Assembly (NCBI GenBank): GCA_937927825.1
Contig: CALFWV010000196.1
Span: 1-36,006, forward strand
DNA from: an uncultured Caulobacterales bacterium
Lineage (GTDB): Bacteria; Pseudomonadota; Alphaproteobacteria; Caulobacterales; Maricaulaceae
DNA length: 36,006 nt
Direction of reading: 5' to 3'
Made by a program: the position numbers and the translations under genes. Below the pieces are notes generated by a model. The model was not told where the DNA came from, did not search any database, and saw only the letters and a program-made list of their open reading frames with translations. Below, in pieces: positions 33,030-36,006 of this stretch; position 1 is the stretch's first letter; every line of letters starts with the position of its first letter.

Positions 33030-34220
33030 CTAGATAAGATTGATGATTTGAGCTAAATCTCCGGCATGTCCAGGCTCGGCATTTGGTAGGCGGCGGAGTA
33101 GGGCGTTGGCCTCTTGAAAAGGGGTCAGAAGACTGCTGTCCTGTCGCGGTAAAGATCGCACTGTTAACTTTCCATTTTGGCAGGACACCACGGCACGGAG
33201 ATAGGTTTCGCGCGGGCCATTATGGGGCAAAGTATGTGTAAGGTGCGCCTTTTTATACTCTTCTGGCGGACTCCCCATGAGGCGGCGCAAAAACAGGTAT
33301 GCACACACGATAGCAGAGGCAGGGTTACCTGGCAGGCCCAATACGGGAGTGTCGTCCAATAGACCAAACCAAGTTGGTTTTCCCGGCTTCACCGCGACGC
33401 TCTCAAAAATCATTTTACCCCCCAATTGTTTGAAAACTTTTCGCATATAGTCATAGTCCCCGACGGAGGCCCCTCCGACCGGGACGAGAATGTCAGCGCC
33501 TTTTGCGCTGTCGAACATCTTTCCGATTTCAACAGTGTCATCTTTAGCAAGTCCAACATCTGAGATATTGCCACCCCATTGATTGATAAGCGCTGACAGC
33601 GCTGAGCTATTGGAATTTACGATTTTCCCGACAGCTCTTGCACTTCCTGGCGAGATTAATTCATCTCCAGCGGCGAAAATTGCGATACGCGGCTTTGACA
33701 GGACGGAGATTTTTACGTGATTACCGGCGGCAGCTAGGGCAATCTCTTTAGGGCCGAGACGTGTTAAGGCCGGGATAATTATGTCTCCTGTAAAAAAATC
33801 CATGCCTGCCGGTCGAACAAATTGCGGTGTGTCGGAGGCCTCATGAATTCGGACGCTATCATCATATCGCTCGGCGCGTTCCTGAAGGATGATATGGTCT
33901 GCGCCATCGGGCAATGGAGACCCGGTGAATATTCTTACCGCCTCTCCAGCGTTGATTCTTTCTGCAAAGGCAGACCCAGCAGGAATTTCTCCAATAACCT
34001 TTAAACTGGCACCTGAATTTCTCACGTCCTCTAGCCGAACCGCGTAACCGTCCATAGCGGAAGCATCAACAGGCGGCCGCGTAATCTGCGCCGGAACATC
34101 CTCAGCGCAAACTCGTCCAAGCGCCGCTTCCAGTTTTACGCTCCGGCGGACCAAATGAGGCACGTAATCTGCCAATATGGATTGAGCTTGCGAAACAGAA
34201 ATCATGGAATGTTTATACAC
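33030..34220 (-). CDS. moeA: Molybdopterin molybdenumtransferase MoeA
   Basis: This 396-residue MoeA has the N-terminal segment SVSQAQSILADYV and the substrate motif PPVDASAMDGYAVR. The central MPT-binding domain has 'PVGGASVGDYDYMRKV' and 'GLPGNPASAIVCAYLFLRR', and a C-terminal beta-barrel domain IV follows. MoeA inserts molybdate into adenylated molybdopterin to complete the molybdenum cofactor. No other moa/mob genes lie in the window, so it stands alone. Neither start (34220, or the ATG five codons on at 34205) has a strong Shine-Dalgarno sequence. It converges with the response regulator gene, with about 158 nt between. Confidence 0.95.
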   Translation of the reverse strand: MYKHSMISVSQAQSILADYVPHLVRRSVKLEAALGRVCAEDVPAQITRPPVDASAMDGYAVRLEDVRNSGASLKVIGEIPAGSAFAERINAGEAVRIFTGSPLPDGADHIILQERAERYDDSVRIHEASDTPQFVRPAGMDFFTGDIIIPALTRLGPKEIALAAAGNHVKISVLSKPRIAIFAAGDELISPGSARAVGKIVNSNSSALSALINQWGGNISDVGLAKDDTVEIGKMFDSAKGADILVPVGGASVGDYDYMRKVFKQLGGKMIFESVAVKPGKPTWFGLLDDTPVLGLPGNPASAIVCAYLFLRRLMGSPPEEYKKAHLTHTLPHNGPRETYLRAVVSCQNGKLTVRSLPRQDSSLLTPFQEANALLRRLPNAEPGHAGDLAQIINLI

Positions 34221-34467
34221 ATCTCGCGGGACGGGTCAGGTTTTTCATAAGTTGGAGCTCGCTATGTCATTGTTTTCGTCTGAGCCCGCGTCGGGGCGTA
34301 ATTCACCGTACATAGCCCCGGCACCCCAGCTCATCTTGCCATTATAGTTAAAACAATAAAAATGATCTGGTGGCGCATCAAGCCTTTGTTAAGGCTTTTA
34401 ACGCTTCGTTAGGCGGCTCAACGGTAATCTTAATAGCGGTCAATAGGATATTTGCAGGAGCGGGCAT

Positions 34468-34884
34468 ATGAGTCACACCGTAAATGCCAGAGAATGGCAA
34501 AATATTTTGAAACTATTAATGCTGACGATGCTGTCCGACGGACGCGTTTATGAACGCCAAGCGGATACTTTCGTTGAGGCCTCTGTTAAGCTACGGTCAG
34601 ACATGAGAGTGAGGGGCTTTCAAACGCGTCAAATGACGATGGATTGGTATATTCGAAATCGAGAGGCACTTGTTGATATACAAACTGGTCAATCATTTGA
34701 GACCGACGTGCTGACACTCATCGACAGTATTGAAAATATCCCCGACAAAGAACCACTCATCCGCGCCCTTAAAAATCTGACGGCGCGGGAAGCGGACCAC
34801 GACAAATATTGTCTCGGAATAGCGTCTAAATTTAAAGAACGTTTGGATGGTGGCTCACGACGTATAAACGCCCACTCGACGTAA
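34468..34884 (+). CDS. TerB-like helical small protein
   Basis: This 138-residue soluble protein is predicted all-helical. The opening 'ILKLLMLTMLSDGRVYERQADTFVEASVKLRS' resembles the repeat of TerB/DnaJ-associated helical bundles, where an acidic 'aDGxvxxxE' turn binds metal; here the turn reads SDGRVYERQ. GGAG stands about 8 nt upstream of the ATG. It is divergent from moeA and convergent with the beta-helix gene, with no operon partner. TerB-like folds occur in stress and phage-resistance settings, but a function here would be guesswork. Confidence 0.75.
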   Translation: MSHTVNAREWQNILKLLMLTMLSDGRVYERQADTFVEASVKLRSDMRVRGFQTRQMTMDWYIRNREALVDIQTGQSFETDVLTLIDSIENIPDKEPLIRALKNLTAREADHDKYCLGIASKFKERLDGGSRRINAHST

Positions 34885-35030
34885 ATATTCTGACGTTTGA
34901 AGCAACCACTTCGACTTGGTGTGTGCAAAATTATGAAAACAGTTTTGGAGAAGCAACCACCCCGGATGGGTTCAAGTTTATCGTCAAACAGATACACTCT
35001 TTGAAATTTTTCAATCCCTTATCTTGACAT

Positions 35031-36006
35031 TCAATTTATCCTGGCGCGGTAAGAAATTATCGCTGTAGGATCCGGGTCACCAGGCATCATTCCACCTTTC
35101 GGATTAATACAAACATATTTCACATTCGCATCATATCCTGCGGCTGGTGCATAGTTGCAGTCATTAAAGCTCGGAGGCGGATCAACAATATTCGAATATT
35201 TTATGTCTGACGCATAGTCGAAAGATAGCCCCGCACCGGCGGTTTGTGCAAATGACACGGGATTTGTCTCTGGGCCGGCATCGTCTATATCACCATTATA
35301 AAATGTCATTTCAGCAGGGATGGTTTTGAATATTACAATCGTATCTTCTTTCGTCGTTCCGTTACCATTATTTGTAAACGTCAAAGATGAAATCACATCA
35401 TTGCCGGGAATTGCGTACAAACCCGAACCAGACGGGTCAAAAACCTCTACGGTTTCATTTGCGACGAGCTGCGTTGTTTCAGATTGAGCAACGTAATTTA
35501 AAGAAAATTCGGACGAGATATCATAGCTGTCCATCCCCGTTCTGCGGGTTGTCGTCGCTGAAATATTATCTCCAAAACTGACGGATGCATTTGCAGTAAA
35601 ACTCCCCGTGAAGTTCAAGTCTCCGCCTGCATGTAGGATATCGACAAAACCTAGATGTGTTTCGCCCTCGCCGTGTCCGCTGGGATCGGCACTTGAGTTT
35701 TTGTAAAAATCAATACGGTACTCATTGGCATTGCTTGGGACGTCGAGATTAAAGTCGTAATCTACAGATGGTGTGCCATTGGCCGTGAAGCTGTTCATCA
35801 CGGGAAAGTTCAGCAGCTCATTCCCCCCCGTGTCGCCGTCGCCGCTATCATTAGGGGTAACGCCCACTCCCCCCAAGTCGAGGCCAAGACCGGCATTATC
35901 AAATATACGATTGCCGTAAACTGCAGCCTTTGCCGTCCCGCTTGAAATCCGAATGCCCATATCTCCGTTATTAGAGATGATATTATCATAGGCAAAAAGC
36001 TGCGTC
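35031..36006 (-). CDS. C-terminal part of a large secreted beta-helix protein (partial at window edge)
   Basis: The reading frame stays open to the right window edge, so the true start lies beyond it; the ATG at 35960 is internal. The first visible residues (YDNIISNNGDMGIRISSGT...VYGNRIFDNAGLGLDLGG) are repeats of a right-handed parallel beta-helix. These are followed by Asp/Gly-rich possible calcium-binding turns (NDSGDGDTGG) and a roughly 280-residue beta-rich C-terminal region with immunoglobulin-like or DUF11-like character. Two Cys occur near the C-terminus. Such proteins are usually secreted or surface-bound adhesins or polysaccharide-binding proteins. No sorting signal is evident at the end (TAIISYRARIN). 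Confidence 0.8.
   Translation of the reverse strand, partial: TQLFAYDNIISNNGDMGIRISSGTAKAAVYGNRIFDNAGLGLDLGGVGVTPNDSGDGDTGGNELLNFPVMNSFTANGTPSVDYDFNLDVPSNANEYRIDFYKNSSADPSGHGEGETHLGFVDILHAGGDLNFTGSFTANASVSFGDNISATTTRRTGMDSYDISSEFSLNYVAQSETTQLVANETVEVFDPSGSGLYAIPGNDVISSLTFTNNGNGTTKEDTIVIFKTIPAEMTFYNGDIDDAGPETNPVSFAQTAGAGLSFDYASDIKYSNIVDPPPSFNDCNYAPAAGYDANVKYVCINPKGGMMPGDPDPTAIISYRARIN

Noticed and set aside
30347-34322. ACATAGCCCCGGC present at about 30348 and 34311
   Set aside because: A single 13-nt coincidence in two intergenic regions without flanking similarity; not enough to call a repeat family.
34380-34399. AAGCCTT-N4-AAGGCTT followed by TT upstream of the TerB-like gene
   Set aside because: Lies in a divergent promoter region where no terminator is needed, and the T-run is short.

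Overview
The window looks like a marine, Gram-negative alphaproteobacterial chromosome with roughly half G+C. The signs are two large TonB-dependent receptors, a type II secretion operon, an elongation factor P and inositol-phosphatase pair, and CHASE/PAS signalling proteins. A brown-algae-associated member of the Maricaulales/Hyphomonadaceae type is my inference from gene content; no rRNA or marker comparison was possible. I see no rRNA, tRNA, CRISPR array, insertion sequence or prophage.

Layout. 1-2865 (minus strand): gspE-gspF-gspG, the start of a type II secretion operon that runs off the left edge. 3050-7613 (plus): an ABC ATPase overlapping a very long protein that fuses an ABC-2 permease to a periplasmic M1-type metallopeptidase, closed by a good terminator. 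7779-9378 (plus): efp, a small membrane protein and an inositol-monophosphatase-family gene, tightly overlapped. 9379-10011: a gene-poor stretch rich in short hairpins that may encode a structured RNA, followed by a 46-residue ORF. 10134-10421 (minus): a small antibiotic-biosynthesis-monooxygenase-type protein.

10521-27797 is an alginate utilisation locus. It holds 2-keto-3-deoxygluconate kinase (kdgK) and KDPG aldolase (eda), divergent from an IclR-family regulator. Next comes a minus-strand operon of a PL6 alginate lyase, a PL17 oligoalginate lyase and a fumarylacetoacetase-fold hydratase/dehydratase. Then follow a FadR-type GntR regulator, a first TonB-dependent receptor, a divergent 3-hydroxyisobutyrate-dehydrogenase-family reductase and a second TonB-dependent receptor. 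The implied route is: receptors import alginate oligomers; PL6 and PL17 lipoproteins cut them to unsaturated monomer, which becomes 4-deoxy-5-hexoseulose uronate (DEH); the reductase gives 2-keto-3-deoxygluconate; KdgK and Eda give pyruvate and glyceraldehyde-3-phosphate. No inner-membrane transporter and no KdgF are present in the window.

The clearest non-coding signal is a shared promoter design. Ahead of the PL6 operon and both receptors, a CCAAT-N7/8-ATTGG inverted repeat lies exactly 12 nt upstream of a TTGAC -35 element. This is probably the operator of the locus GntR regulator. A different pair of TTCC-N6-GGAA boxes sits between eda and the IclR gene.

28061-32871 is a signalling cluster: a CHASE-PAS histidine kinase (minus), then on the plus strand a degenerate receiver protein overlapping a small secreted protein, a MarR-family regulator and a single-domain response regulator. 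33030-34220 is moeA (minus), 34468-34884 a TerB-like small protein (plus), and the right edge holds the C-terminal part of a secreted beta-helix protein (minus).
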